Of a stretch of DNA of 32,458 nucleotides, positions 15,793 through 24,057 are shown piece after piece. The translations under genes and the position numbers were made by a program. Within the stretch, counting starts at the first letter, position 1; the number at the start of each line of letters is the position of its first letter. This stretch comes from Acanthamoeba sp. SK_2022b (taxonomy: Eukaryota; Discosea; Longamoebia; Acanthamoebidae). The stretch lies in the NCBI GenBank assembly GCA_027943245.1, contig JANDJZ010000548.1, positions 1 through 32,458 of the forward strand. The letters run 5' to 3'. The notes under the pieces are model-generated. The model saw nothing but the letters and a program-made list of their open reading frames with translations. It was not told the DNA's origin and searched no databases.

Positions 15793-16336
15793 GAGAGTCT
15801 CCCAATGCAACAGGCCCGCGATTCGAGGCCACGGGCACGATAAAAATTTTATTGTAGATGCTGCCACGCCCATATGCATGGGGTCTGAACTGGGCCCCTT
15901 CGGTTAATCAAAGCTCAGGATCGAGCTGATCCCACGAGGGCAAGCATAAAGACGTTCAAGGGCACCAGAGGTCAACGACTCTCGCTTATCAGACTGCTGA
16001 AGATCTTAGCCAAGGGACCTGGATTCACTGGATCGGTGCACTCGGTGAAGTGAGAAGGCATCGATTGAATCGTCGAGGCGGATAGGCGTAAGGCTGGCCG
16101 CGCTGTCATTGATTGCTGGCCTGATCGAGGTGCCTCGTGGGCCGCTGCCGGCAGCCTGGGGAGGGGCACGACGGCTTGTCCTGCTCGACCATCCGAACAA
16201 CTAAGCGTGTGGCCAGCTGACAGTCGACAAAGCACCTTCTGCGCAGGATGAAGCAGCATTTACATTGCGAAAACGCAGAATTCGTCATAAAATTCGTCAA
16301 TTAAATTTTGAAGTTATTGAACTATAGTTGCCCCGA
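15793..16336. other. Divergent intergenic region between the caspase operon and ietAS
   Basis: About 540 bp without a credible gene; short frames here lack start signals. It must carry both divergent promoters. On the ietA side a good promoter-like pair with a repeat is listed separately. On the hydrolase side, the minus strand has a TACAAT/TAAAAT-like AT-rich patch at about 15838-15855. The middle (about 15950-16230) is GC-rich and shows nothing I can name. Confidence 0.45.
16265..16299 (+). promoter_or_regulatory. Putative sigma70 promoter with direct-repeat operator for ietAS
   Basis: TTGCGA (16265-16270), a 17-base spacer and TAAAAT (16288-16293) make a good sigma70-like promoter 44 bp upstream of the ietA ATG. 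A 9-bp direct repeat AATTCGTCA occurs at 16279-16287 and 16291-16299, flanking and overlapping the -10 box, a position where a bound repressor would block transcription. The repeat is exact and spaced 12 bp start to start, about one helical turn. The regulator is unknown. Confidence 0.45.
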
Positions 16337-17488
16337 ATGACCGAGAAAAAGACGTCAACTGACGAAATTGCTTTTGACTTCGCCACTTTGGCGAGGTTGG
16401 CTGCTGCCCAGGCGTATGATGACGTCAGGCTCCTGCTGGCTCGCCTGATCCGCAAGTACCGCGTTCTTCGTCCTGAACTCGCCGTCCAACTGGATCAGAG
16501 CCTGAAGGCATCACAGGCTCGTGCAGTTGGTGGCTCGGCTTTGCGTCGCGAAACGCCGGGCCACGTGTCGGAACCTCAGTCTGACGCACAGCTCTCGCTG
16601 ATCAAGGTGTTTGATGACCTGAGTGGCATGGCCGCACCGTTGCTTTCCAGCGAGTTGGAACGTCAGGTCGACGCCATCGTGATCGAGCGCCGCCAGCGCG
16701 AGACCCTGCTGGCTCGCGGCATCCCGCCGACTCGTTCGGCAATCTTGGTTGGCGCACCTGGTCTGGGTAAGACGCTGTCCGCCCGCTGGATCGCACATCA
16801 GCTCGGCAGACCGCTGTGGGTGCTGGATCTAACTGCTGTCATGAGCAGCTTGCTCGGGAAGACCGGCAGCAACCTGCGTGCAGCACTGGACCACGCCAAG
16901 GCCAGTTCTGCAGTTCTGCTACTCGACGAAGTGGACGCCATCGCCAAACGCCGCAGCGACGAGTCAGACATCGGTGAGCTTAAGCGTCTGGTCACAGTGA
17001 TCCTGCAGGAGGTAGATCAGTGGCCCGACACTGGCCTACTGCTGGCGGCTACCAACCACCCTGAACTGGTCGATCCAGCTCTCTGGCGCCGCTTTGATGT
17101 TGTGCTGAACTTTAGCCCTCCGGACGCGGACACGACTGGTGTTGCTGTGCGGCGTTTCCTGGGCCAGGACCTCTTAGAGTTGGAGCCTTGGGTCGGTGCA
17201 CTGGCCGTGGGTCTGCAAGGGCAGTCATTGTCCGAGGTGGAGCGTGCCGTCAACAGCGTGCGGCGTGCGCACGCGCTGCAACAAGCGCCCATTGAAGAGC
17301 TGGTCGAACGTTTGGTAGGCCCAGGCATTGAAGGCATGGACAAGGCTCAGCGTTTGGAGATGGCCGTACAGATGGCACGAAGCGGCCGGCTCTCGCATCA
17401 GGAAATCAACCGGCTCACGGGCGTCGCCCGAGACACCATTCGTAAACATGCCGGGCCCTCGCCGCGGCGCGGAAGGGGGATGAAATAA
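16337..17488 (+). CDS. ietA: AAA+ ATPase of an IetAS-type defence pair
   Basis: Role (family knowledge): IetA/IetS, an AAA+ ATPase with a subtilisin-like protease, was first described as a plasmid stability module on an Agrobacterium Ti plasmid and later reported to be anti-phage. Seen here: 383 residues from the ATG at 16337 (an in-frame TTG at 16328 is less likely). A helical N-terminus is followed by Walker A GAPGLGKT (139-146), Walker B VLLLDEVDA, sensor-1 AATNHPE and an arginine-finger-like WRRFD. The C-terminus carries an HTH-like segment (LSHQEINRLTGVARDTIRKH) and a basic tail. ietS begins at the very next base after its stop. The ATPase probably controls or feeds the protease. Confidence 0.85.
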   Translation: MTEKKTSTDEIAFDFATLARLAAAQAYDDVRLLLARLIRKYRVLRPELAVQLDQSLKASQARAVGGSALRRETPGHVSEPQSDAQLSLIKVFDDLSGMAAPLLSSELERQVDAIVIERRQRETLLARGIPPTRSAILVGAPGLGKTLSARWIAHQLGRPLWVLDLTAVMSSLLGKTGSNLRAALDHAKASSAVLLLDEVDAIAKRRSDESDIGELKRLVTVILQEVDQWPDTGLLLAATNHPELVDPALWRRFDVVLNFSPPDADTTGVAVRRFLGQDLLELEPWVGALAVGLQGQSLSEVERAVNSVRRAHALQQAPIEELVERLVGPGIEGMDKAQRLEMAVQMARSGRLSHQEINRLTGVARDTIRKHAGPSPRRGRGMK

Positions 17489-19708
17489 ATGGCCACCCGT
17501 TACCTCATCGGCAAGGGAGAATTGCTGACCTACCCGATCAAGGCGCCCAAAAAACAACCCGGCGAGAAAAATCATCCGTATACGCTGGCACAGGCCAAGC
17601 ACGCACTGCTGCCGCAGATCGATGCGACTAACCAAGCCTTTGAGGATTTGCCGAGGCAGGCATGTCCTGGTGATCTGGCGGTGGCTATAGTGACGCTGCA
17701 TCCGGCCTACCTGGCCAAGAGTTTCTTTCCGCGTCACTTGCTTCAGGCCGCCAATCTCGAATCGGTGGGGAGCCGCACGATCCGCGTTCGTCCGCGCAAC
17801 CTTGCCACCAAGAATGCGCCAGAGGAGGCAGAGACCACGCAGCTATTCGTTGCCGGTAAACGCTCGGATCTCAAGGCATTCCGCCGAATGGCCGCGAATC
17901 TGGACGAGCAGACCGCCGAAGGCCAGGAGTTCAAGCAGATCGAGACCATCGAGCCCATGCTGGCTGAAGCGCGCCTGCGCCCGTCCCGCAAGAAGGGCGT
18001 CGACATTTTCGAGGTGGGCCTACACGTGCCTGAGGGCGGCAATAGCGAGTGGGTGCGCAGTACCTTCGCGCTTTACGCCAAAACCTGTGGTTTCAAGGTG
18101 AATCCTGACTACAGCTTCGACGCCGGTCGCCTGCTGTTCCTTCCGGTGGAAGGTGATCGCAGTGGCCTCCATTCGCTTGCCGCGTTCACACTGGCACGCG
18201 TCATCCGTCCCATGCCGCGCCTTCGTGCTGCGCGCCCCGTCGTGCGCGGCCACGCCGTTGCTGTGCCGTTCGAGCTGCCGGTTATGGATCCAGTGTCTCT
18301 GGAGCCGAAGGTGGCGATCCTAGATGGCGGCCTACCGGACCAACATCTCTTGAAGCCCTATGTGCGCCGCTATTTCGTCGCCGACGAGGACGCTGAAGAC
18401 GTTGAAGAATACGTCTCTCATGGCCTGGGCGTCACCTCCGCGCTGCTGTTCGGTCCAATCGAGCCGGACACGATTGCAGCTCGCCCGTACGCTCCCGTAG
18501 ACCATCACCGCGTGGTGGACTCGTTGTCTGACAGTGAGGATCCCTACGAGCTGTACCGTACGCTTGGCCATGTGGAATCAATTCTGCTGGCTCGTTCATA
18601 CGAGTTTGTGAATCTCAGCATGGGCCCCGACCTCTGCATTGAAGACCATGACGTGCATGCCTGGACTGCCGTCATTGACGAGATTTTGAGCGACGGCAAC
18701 ACCGTGTTGAGCGTGGCCGTCGGCAACAACGGTGAGGGCGATGCCTTGGCCAGCCTGAACCGAATCCAAGTGCCTGCAGACAGCGTCAATGCATTGTCGG
18801 TTGGAGCTGTGGACCGCACTGACGACAAATGGAAGCGTGCTGTCTATAGCGCTGTCGGCCCCGGACGTAGCCCGGGGCGCCGCAAGCCTGATTTGGTCGC
18901 CTTCGGCGGCTCCGGCCGCGAGTACTTTCATGTGGTGGCCCCTGGGCGCCGCAGCCAACTCAACGCCATGCTGGGCACGAGCTTCGCTGCACCACTGGCT
19001 TTACGCGCGGCCGTGGGTATCCGCGCGGTGCTGGGCCGCGAAGTTCGTCCGTTGACGACGAAGGCACTGCTGATCCATGGCTGCGAGCTACACGAAACAG
19101 AAGACGTTGATGCAATCGGTTGGGGCAAAGTACCAAGAGATCTACGAACACTGATCACCTGCGGTGACGGTGTTGCGCGTATCGTCTATCAAGGTGAGCT
19201 GAAGTCAGGCAAGTTCCTCCGCGCACCAGTGCCGCTGCCCAAGAGCGCGCTGACCGGCAACGTGAAGATAACTGCCACGTTCTGCTATGCCAGCCCGGTC
19301 GATCCGCAGGACGCCAGTGCCTACACGAAGGCGGGCCTGGGAATCACCTTCCGTCCGCACTCTGGAAAAATGCCCAGTAAGGACTCGCAGTACGCCAAGA
19401 GTTACAGCTTCTTCCCTTCCAATGAGTGGCGAACTGAAGCCGAGCAGCGTGCCGACCTAGGTAAGTGGGAGACCGTGCTGCATTCCAACCACACGTTCCG
19501 TGGCTCTAGCCTGAAGGACTCGGTATTCGACGTCCACTACAACGCCCGCGATTCCGGTGCACCCCTGACGGGCAGCGAGCGCATCCCATATGCACTCGTC
19601 ATCACTGTAGATGCCCCACGGCACGCAGATATCTATCAGCAGATTCTTGATGCCCATACTGACCTGCAAGCACTGGTCCCAGCGGCTACCCTCCCGATCA
19701 GCACCTGA
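17489..19708 (+). CDS. ietS: Subtilisin-like (S8) serine protease of an IetAS-type defence pair
   Basis: 739 residues, much longer than a secreted subtilisin and without a signal peptide, so a cytoplasmic protease. The S8 catalytic set is complete: D279 (VAILDGG), H311 (VSHGLGVTSAL), oxyanion N413 or N414 (AVGNNGEG) and S498 (LGTSFAAPLA). The ~270 N-terminal residues form a separate region that may sense or be autoprocessed, and a ~200-residue beta-rich C-terminal domain follows. It starts directly after the ATPase stop codon, so stoichiometric co-expression is expected. The ATPase-then-subtilase order matches IetAS. The cleavage target is not known from the sequence; a product of the divergent operon is a tempting but untested candidate. 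Confidence 0.87.
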   Translation: MATRYLIGKGELLTYPIKAPKKQPGEKNHPYTLAQAKHALLPQIDATNQAFEDLPRQACPGDLAVAIVTLHPAYLAKSFFPRHLLQAANLESVGSRTIRVRPRNLATKNAPEEAETTQLFVAGKRSDLKAFRRMAANLDEQTAEGQEFKQIETIEPMLAEARLRPSRKKGVDIFEVGLHVPEGGNSEWVRSTFALYAKTCGFKVNPDYSFDAGRLLFLPVEGDRSGLHSLAAFTLARVIRPMPRLRAARPVVRGHAVAVPFELPVMDPVSLEPKVAILDGGLPDQHLLKPYVRRYFVADEDAEDVEEYVSHGLGVTSALLFGPIEPDTIAARPYAPVDHHRVVDSLSDSEDPYELYRTLGHVESILLARSYEFVNLSMGPDLCIEDHDVHAWTAVIDEILSDGNTVLSVAVGNNGEGDALASLNRIQVPADSVNALSVGAVDRTDDKWKRAVYSAVGPGRSPGRRKPDLVAFGGSGREYFHVVAPGRRSQLNAMLGTSFAAPLALRAAVGIRAVLGREVRPLTTKALLIHGCELHETEDVDAIGWGKVPRDLRTLITCGDGVARIVYQGELKSGKFLRAPVPLPKSALTGNVKITATFCYASPVDPQDASAYTKAGLGITFRPHSGKMPSKDSQYAKSYSFFPSNEWRTEAEQRADLGKWETVLHSNHTFRGSSLKDSVFDVHYNARDSGAPLTGSERIPYALVITVDAPRHADIYQQILDAHTDLQALVPAATLPIST

Positions 19709-19962
19709 GCGAAGATTCGCAGATACGTCTGAGTTCCGCATGCATCACAGATGCAGCTAGACCTTCAGCCGAAATCTGGTTGAGTGCGTTAGCCAATGCT
19801 TAACAGGCTTGCTGCCGACCGGTTACTGGGTCGATCGGCAGCTTGGCCGGTTCTGCAGCGTAGGATTTGTGTTGCTCGCTAGCCTCAGAGTCGCTCGCCA
19901 AAACATAGGTCTTAGCCTATTTCGGTTGCGCGCCAAATTGCGCAAAGACCGTTGTCTGCAAG

Positions 19963-20241
19963 TCACTGGCGGAGAGGATCCTGCATCGGGGTCTGAGATT
20001 TCAGATAACGCTCCTGGATCCGCGCCATGAAATGACCAAGCGGAATTTCGAGGGCTTCTGACAAGCGGTAGAGGACGCTCAACGTGGGCTGCTTACGCGC
20101 AACTTCTATGAGACTGATGTACGGCCGGTCAAGGTTGCAGCGGCCCGCCAGATCTTCCTGAGTCAAGCCCAACTCACGGCGACGAGCCTTCAACTCCAAG
20201 GCAAGTGCCTCCATGAGCGGTTGGTTCGTGCTGGGGCGCAT
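19963..20241 (-). CDS. Xre-family HTH transcriptional regulator
   Basis: 92 residues. The HTH_3 domain spans about 12-68: LALELKARRRELGLTQEDLA, then the recognition part RPYISLIEVARKQPTLSVLY and RLSEALEIPLGHF. This is the common single-domain Xre regulator without an effector domain. It is convergent with ietS (about 250 bp between ends) and divergent from the TM gene at 20417. Its promoter region holds a perfect palindrome at 20270-20283, which suggests autoregulation and possible control of the divergent gene. It could also serve the protease modules. Confidence 0.85.
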   Translation of the reverse strand: MRPSTNQPLMEALALELKARRRELGLTQEDLAGRCNLDRPYISLIEVARKQPTLSVLYRLSEALEIPLGHFMARIQERYLKSQTPMQDPLRQ

Positions 20242-20269
20242 CGACCAACTTTCGCAGCTATGTATACTT

Positions 20270-20283
20270 TAGACACGTGTCTA
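20270..20283. promoter_or_regulatory. Perfect 14-bp palindrome, likely Xre operator
   Basis: TAGACACGTGTCTA is its own reverse complement. A half-site TAGACA repeats directly after it at 20284-20289. On the minus strand it lies between a TTGCTG (-35-like) and a TAAAGT/TATACA (-10-like) upstream of the Xre gene, so a bound dimer would block that promoter. The palindrome is about 30 bp from the Xre start and about 135 bp from the likely start of the divergent gene. Confidence 0.5.
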
Positions 20284-20416
20284 TAGACAGCAAAATATTG
20301 CATATAGCTGGCTTTATACACAGTAAGCGACGGTTCCCGTGCTTAGTGAGTCGAGGCTGGCGTCCTTCTCTACCTTAGTGCGGTCCGTTCAACATCATGG
20401 ACTTGGGAGAACGACA

Positions 20417-20968
20417 ATGGTGGGTGGGTCATGGCAGGAAAGAGTCTTGAACGACAGGCTGCTTGAACTTGGACCTTCTTATGGAAATCAAGAATTCAGG
20501 ACTATTTCATATCTTGAATTTCAAAATTCAGGTCGGGTACACAACGTCTACGCTTTGACAGAGCTTGAGAGTAAGTTGCGTAAAGTAGTTGGCGCGAACG
20601 GCTGCATTATTTATCTAATTTGTGGGGTTGGTCCGGCGAGTGGGCCAGCATCAAATTTGCTGGTTGCGGTAGAGGATTCTGATGGGGTAATTTATGCTGC
20701 TGATCCCATCCGAATTGGTGTTGATGCAGAGATCGAAAGATCGCGCAAAGCTTGCAATTCTGGAGTCGTGCAAAAGTATTTGGGTCTTGGTCTTGGCATA
20801 ATTGGAATCCCACTGATTCTTGCGATTGTGGGTGGCGTAATGGTTGTTGTTGGATTTCATATGTGGCGCAATGGTGAGCGTGCGCGAAAGGCTCAGGCAT
20901 CAAAGATAGAGCTCCTGGAGCTGCAGAAGAAGTTGGTGGGAGGCCTCCCTAAGGTTAAATTGCTTTGA
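20417..20968 (+). CDS. Single-pass membrane protein of unknown function
   Basis: About 183 residues if started at the ATG at 20417, which has GGGAGA six bases upstream; a GTG at 20339 would give 209 residues but has no such site. The N-terminal ~120 residues look soluble and mixed alpha/beta (YALTELESKLRKVV, CIIYLICGVG, NLLVAVEDSDGVIYAADP). One strong TM helix lies at about 120-144 (LGIIGIPLILAIVGGVMVVV), then a basic cytosolic tail with a short coiled coil. No catalytic motif is seen. It is divergent from the Xre gene and AT-richer than the neighbours. Possibly an accessory or effector protein; not recognised. Confidence 0.6.
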   Translation: MVGGSWQERVLNDRLLELGPSYGNQEFRTISYLEFQNSGRVHNVYALTELESKLRKVVGANGCIIYLICGVGPASGPASNLLVAVEDSDGVIYAADPIRIGVDAEIERSRKACNSGVVQKYLGLGLGIIGIPLILAIVGGVMVVVGFHMWRNGERARKAQASKIELLELQKKLVGGLPKVKLL

Positions 20969-21059
20969 GAGACCAACCGGTTGCCTTATTTGGCAATCTA
21001 CGCCGCCTTTGAGCTAATAGTGAGGATTCTCTATTTTTGCAGGTCTGTGGAGGTCTAAT

Positions 21060-21596
21060 ATGACGAGCAAGCTCAAGGATATTTCTCCGAAATTTCTAAA
21101 AGATTGGTTGCTGGATTCAGGGCTGGAGAGTGACCTGGATTATCTCTCTGGATCGAGCCTGGAAGCTACCATAGATGCGTCTTGGTTTCGTCGTATGAAA
21201 CAAGCACCTACAATGCTGAAGATATGCATAATATATTCTGGAATGCATAAGTGGGTTGCTGCAGAAGTATCAGAAAGAATGGATTTGCCCATTGAAATAT
21301 TGGAGTCAGATCTGGGGATTCTAGGTGGATTGAGTGAGGGTGAAGGTGAGCTGCTTTCAGTGGGTGATACGGAAAAAATATTGAGACTGTGCTCATTGAT
21401 TGGGCATGTCGGGATAATCGTGGAAGAATCTGGTCTCTGTACAGATTTCGACGCCGCATCATGGTTTTCGGCTTGGCTGTATTCTCCATTACCCGCTATT
21501 GCAAGTGATTTGCCTGCAAGGCTGAACGGGACTTCAGAAGGAATAGATTACCTTCGTCAACAGGTTGATGCCATGCAAAGCGCAGCTTACTTGTAA
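21060..21596 (+). CDS. Putative Xre/MbcA/ParS-type antitoxin-like protein
   Basis: 178 residues with GGAGG six bases before the ATG, so well expressed. The C-terminal ~80 residues resemble the Xre/MbcA/ParS toxin-binding domain: helices around LRLCSLIGHVGIIVEESG, then ASWFSAWLYSPLPAIASDLP, then a T-x-x-G-x-x-x-L segment near the end. The N-terminal half is helical and might contain a degenerate HTH, but I cannot place one. This family normally pairs with a RES-domain toxin; none is present. The next gene starts 27 bp downstream. The call rests on pattern only, with moderate certainty. Confidence 0.55.
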   Translation: MTSKLKDISPKFLKDWLLDSGLESDLDYLSGSSLEATIDASWFRRMKQAPTMLKICIIYSGMHKWVAAEVSERMDLPIEILESDLGILGGLSEGEGELLSVGDTEKILRLCSLIGHVGIIVEESGLCTDFDAASWFSAWLYSPLPAIASDLPARLNGTSEGIDYLRQQVDAMQSAAYL

Positions 21597-21623
21597 GAAG
21601 CTCTTGAATGTTAAAGTCCTTGT

Positions 21624-21932
21624 ATGAAGAGTAGCCACCACGCCAAACAGGATCGTCAGAGCTTGATGCTCCATATGGAAGCAGTGAAAATGCTTGAAGC
21701 AGATCCAAGTCTAGCTATTCAAGCATTGGCTACCCTGGCGCACTGGGAGAAATTTGTGTCAATCCACTCGAAGCCTTTGCGCGATCGTTGGGTGGAGATC
21801 ATCATCAAAAAAGACTGGGCCCTTGCATTGGAGCAATCTGAGAGAGGCAATCAGCTCCGCCAAGCTTCACCTCTGGCAACGCTCTTGCCTGAAGCGGTGA
21901 GGATCGCAATTTTGCAGTCAATGCGGTCTTGA
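21624..21932 (+). CDS. Small protein next to the antitoxin-like gene, possible partner
   Basis: 102 residues, helical and soluble, with no TM or signal. A mid segment SKPLRDRWVEIIIKKDWALA and a QLRQASPLATLLP segment look conserved-protein-like, and I have the impression of a recurrent Burkholderiales family, but I cannot name it. It does not show the RES motif set expected for a partner of Xre/MbcA/ParS antitoxins. The start lacks a clear ribosome site and may depend on the upstream gene. Its 3' end abuts the IS3 remnant at about 21929, so the original C-terminus could have been altered, though it ends naturally within a helix. Confidence 0.55.
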   Translation: MKSSHHAKQDRQSLMLHMEAVKMLEADPSLAIQALATLAHWEKFVSIHSKPLRDRWVEIIIKKDWALALEQSERGNQLRQASPLATLLPEAVRIAILQSMRS

Positions 21933-22180
21933 GGCGAACGCATCTTCAGCGAAGAATGTGGATGCACCTCGTTGAAGTGCTCGAAGGCCGCTGGCAGTTG
22001 CTCCAGCACCGTCCGCGCATCACGCAGGTCCACGCGGGCCACGTGGTGGCTGAAGTCAAAGCCAGCCAGATCCCGATACGCGGGGAACCTGGCCACCTTC
22101 AGCTGATAGGCCACCGATCGCACTTCGCGTTCGGCGGTCTCAGCCTTGAGCTGTTGAGACAGGATGGGCTGGGCTGCGTC
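21929..22180 (-). pseudogene. Chimeric remnant: IS21 istB fragment joined to IS3-family orfB end
   Basis: A single minus-strand frame (22246-21851) contains two unrelated transposon pieces. Upstream, about 22177-22049 encodes an IstB-like N-terminal segment (LKAETAEREVRSVAYQLKVA, then RFPAYRDLAGFDF). Directly after, about 22030-21929 encodes the C-terminus of an IS3-family transposase (ARTVLEQLPAAFEHFNEVHP, then HSSLKMRSP). The junction lies around 22030-22049. Both are too short to function. The scar lies between the antitoxin-like pair and the hsd operon and marks a rearrangement point. Confidence 0.75.
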
Positions 22181-22506
22181 GAAGGCCGGCGCACCTTGCT
22201 CAGCCAGCTCCGTGGAATGCTCCCGGTGTGACCTCTGCTGAAGCATGCCCCCGGGGGCAACGTTCTTCGATCATGCGTAGGTCGAATATGAACAACGGCG
22301 GAGAACACGGGTGAAACGCTATCGCCGGAAAGCACCTGTCGGGTAAGTCGCCATTCACATCGAAGCCATGCGCCGTTGCACGCAGTTGAATGAGCGCCGG
22401 TAACTGTATCCATCTGTGATCGTGACGGTAAGATGGGACGAGTGATTTCTATGCGCCCGATCCACTCTTTTGGGTCGGGTTCGGCAGCCAAACTCTCTCC
22501 GTCTCC
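22181..22506. other. Non-coding region upstream of hsdM
   Basis: About 325 bp between the IS scar and hsdM. It holds a perfect 14-bp palindrome TGCCCCCGGGGGCA at 22246-22259 and probably further IS-derived sequence. The hsdM promoter should be here, but no convincing -35/-10 pair stands out and no Shine-Dalgarno sequence is obvious before the hsdM ATG at 22507. Confidence 0.35.
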
Positions 22507-24057
22507 ATGCTCGACCACATCAAAAAAACCCTCTGGGCCACCGCCGACAAGCTGCGCGCCAACATGGACGCCGCCGAATACAAGCACCTGGTGCTCGGCC
22601 TCATCTTCGTCAAATACATCTCCGACACCTTCGCCGCCCGTCGTGCAGAGCTGACGGCCCGCCTCGCCAACCCCGACGACGAATACTTCTACGGCGACGC
22701 TGATCCCGCCGACATCGAGGCCGAGCTGGAAGACCGCGACTATTACAAAGAGGTCAACGTCTTCTGGGTGCCCGAAGGCGCACGGTGGGAAGCACTGCGC
22801 AACGCCGCTAAGCAACCCGACATTGGCAAGCGCATCGATGACGCCTTGACGTTGATCGAGGCCGAGAACCCCAAGCTGAAAGGCATCCTCGACAAGCGCT
22901 ATGCCCGTGCGCAGTTGCCTGACGGCAAGCTGGGCGAGCTGGTCGATTTGGTCTCCACCATCGGCTTTGGTGACGACCCCGCCGTGGCCCGCGATGTGCT
23001 GGGTCAGGTGTACGAATACTTTCTGGGCATGTTCGCCAGTGCCGAGGGCAAGCGGGGTGGGCAGTTCTACACGCCTGCCAGCATCGTCAAAACCCTGGTC
23101 GCCATCCTGTCCCCGCACGAAGGCAAGGTGTACGACCCGTGCTGCGGCTCGGGCGGCATGTTTGTGCAGAGCGAGAAGTTCATCGAAGCCCACGGCGGCA
23201 AGCTGGGCGATGTGAGCATCTACGGCCAAGAGGCCAACCCCACCACCTGGCGCCTGGCCGCTATGAACCTAGCCATTCGCGGCATCGACTACAACCTGGG
23301 CCGCGAGCCTGCAGACACCTTTACCCGCAACCAGCACCCCGACCTGCGGGCAGACTACATCCTGGCGAACCCGCCGTTCAACATCTCTGACTGGTGGCAC
23401 GGCAGCCTGGAAGGCGACCCGCGCTGGGAGTTTGGCGACCCACCCCACGGCAACGCCAACTACGCCTGGCTGCAGCACATGCTGCACCACCTCAAGCCCA
23501 CCGGCCGTGCCGGCATTGTGTTGGCCAATGGTTCCATGAGTTCCAGCCAGAACAACGAAGGCGTGATCCGCGCCGCCATGGTCGATGCCGATGTGGTCGA
23601 AGTCATGGTGGCCCTGCCCGGCCAGTTGTTCTTCAACACCCAAATCCCCGCCTGCCTGTGGTTTTTGGCCAAGCAGAAAGCGCGCAAGGGTGAAGTGCTG
23701 TTCATCGACGCCCGCAAGCAGGGCCGCATGATCAGCCGCGTGCAGGCCGAACTGACCGACGAGACCATTGCCCGCATCGAAGCCGTGGTGGCCGCCTGGC
23801 GCGGCGAACCGGGCGCAGGCAGCTATGAAGACGTGAAAGGCTTTTGCTGCAGCGTGCCCCTGGCCGAGATTACCCAGCACGGCCATGTGCTCACCCCAGG
23901 CCGTTACGTGGGCGCGGAAGAGGTGGAAGACGACGACGAAGCCTTTGCCGACAAGATGCAAAAGCTCACCGAAAAGCTGTGCGAGCAAATGGCCAAGGGT
24001 GCGGAGCTGGATGCGGTGATTCGGGCCAAGCTGGGGGGGCTGGGGTATGAGTTCTGA
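22507..24057 (+). CDS. hsdM: Type I restriction-modification system methyltransferase subunit
   Basis: Role: N6-adenine methylation of the target sequence as part of M2S, and of the R2M2S restriction complex. Seen here: 516 residues. The N-terminal HsdM domain opens with the typical [20 protein letters not shown]; the SAM-binding motif I is DPCCGSGG (210-217) and the catalytic motif IV is NPPF (288-291). The C-terminus is acidic and helical. Length is normal. The hsdS start overlaps its end by 11 bases. GC-rich codon use resembles the core genes at the right edge more than the Tn7-like module. Confidence 0.95.
   Translation: MLDHIKKTLWATADKLRANMDAAEYKHLVLGLIFVKYISDTFAARRAELTARLANPDDEYFYGDADPADIEAELEDRDYYKEVNVFWVPEGARWEALRNAAKQPDIGKRIDDALTLIEAENPKLKGILDKRYARAQLPDGKLGELVDLVSTIGFGDDPAVARDVLGQVYEYFLGMFASAEGKRGGQFYTPASIVKTLVAILSPHEGKVYDPCCGSGGMFVQSEKFIEAHGGKLGDVSIYGQEANPTTWRLAAMNLAIRGIDYNLGREPADTFTRNQHPDLRADYILANPPFNISDWWHGSLEGDPRWEFGDPPHGNANYAWLQHMLHHLKPTGRAGIVLANGSMSSSQNNEGVIRAAMVDADVVEVMVALPGQLFFNTQIPACLWFLAKQKARKGEVLFIDARKQGRMISRVQAELTDETIARIEAVVAAWRGEPGAGSYEDVKGFCCSVPLAEITQHGHVLTPGRYVGAEEVEDDDEAFADKMQKLTEKLCEQMAKGAELDAVIRAKLGGLGYEF

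Noticed and set aside
19811..19842. Inverted repeat GCTGCCGA ... TCGGCAGC as ietS terminator
   Set aside because: The arms are perfect, but the loop is 16 bases and no T-run follows on either strand, so I do not call a terminator.
22099..23229. Long minus-strand frame (376 aa) across the IS scar and hsdM
   Set aside because: It is antisense to hsdM, has low-complexity composition from GC-rich third positions and no start signal; only its distal part contains the IS remnant, annotated separately.
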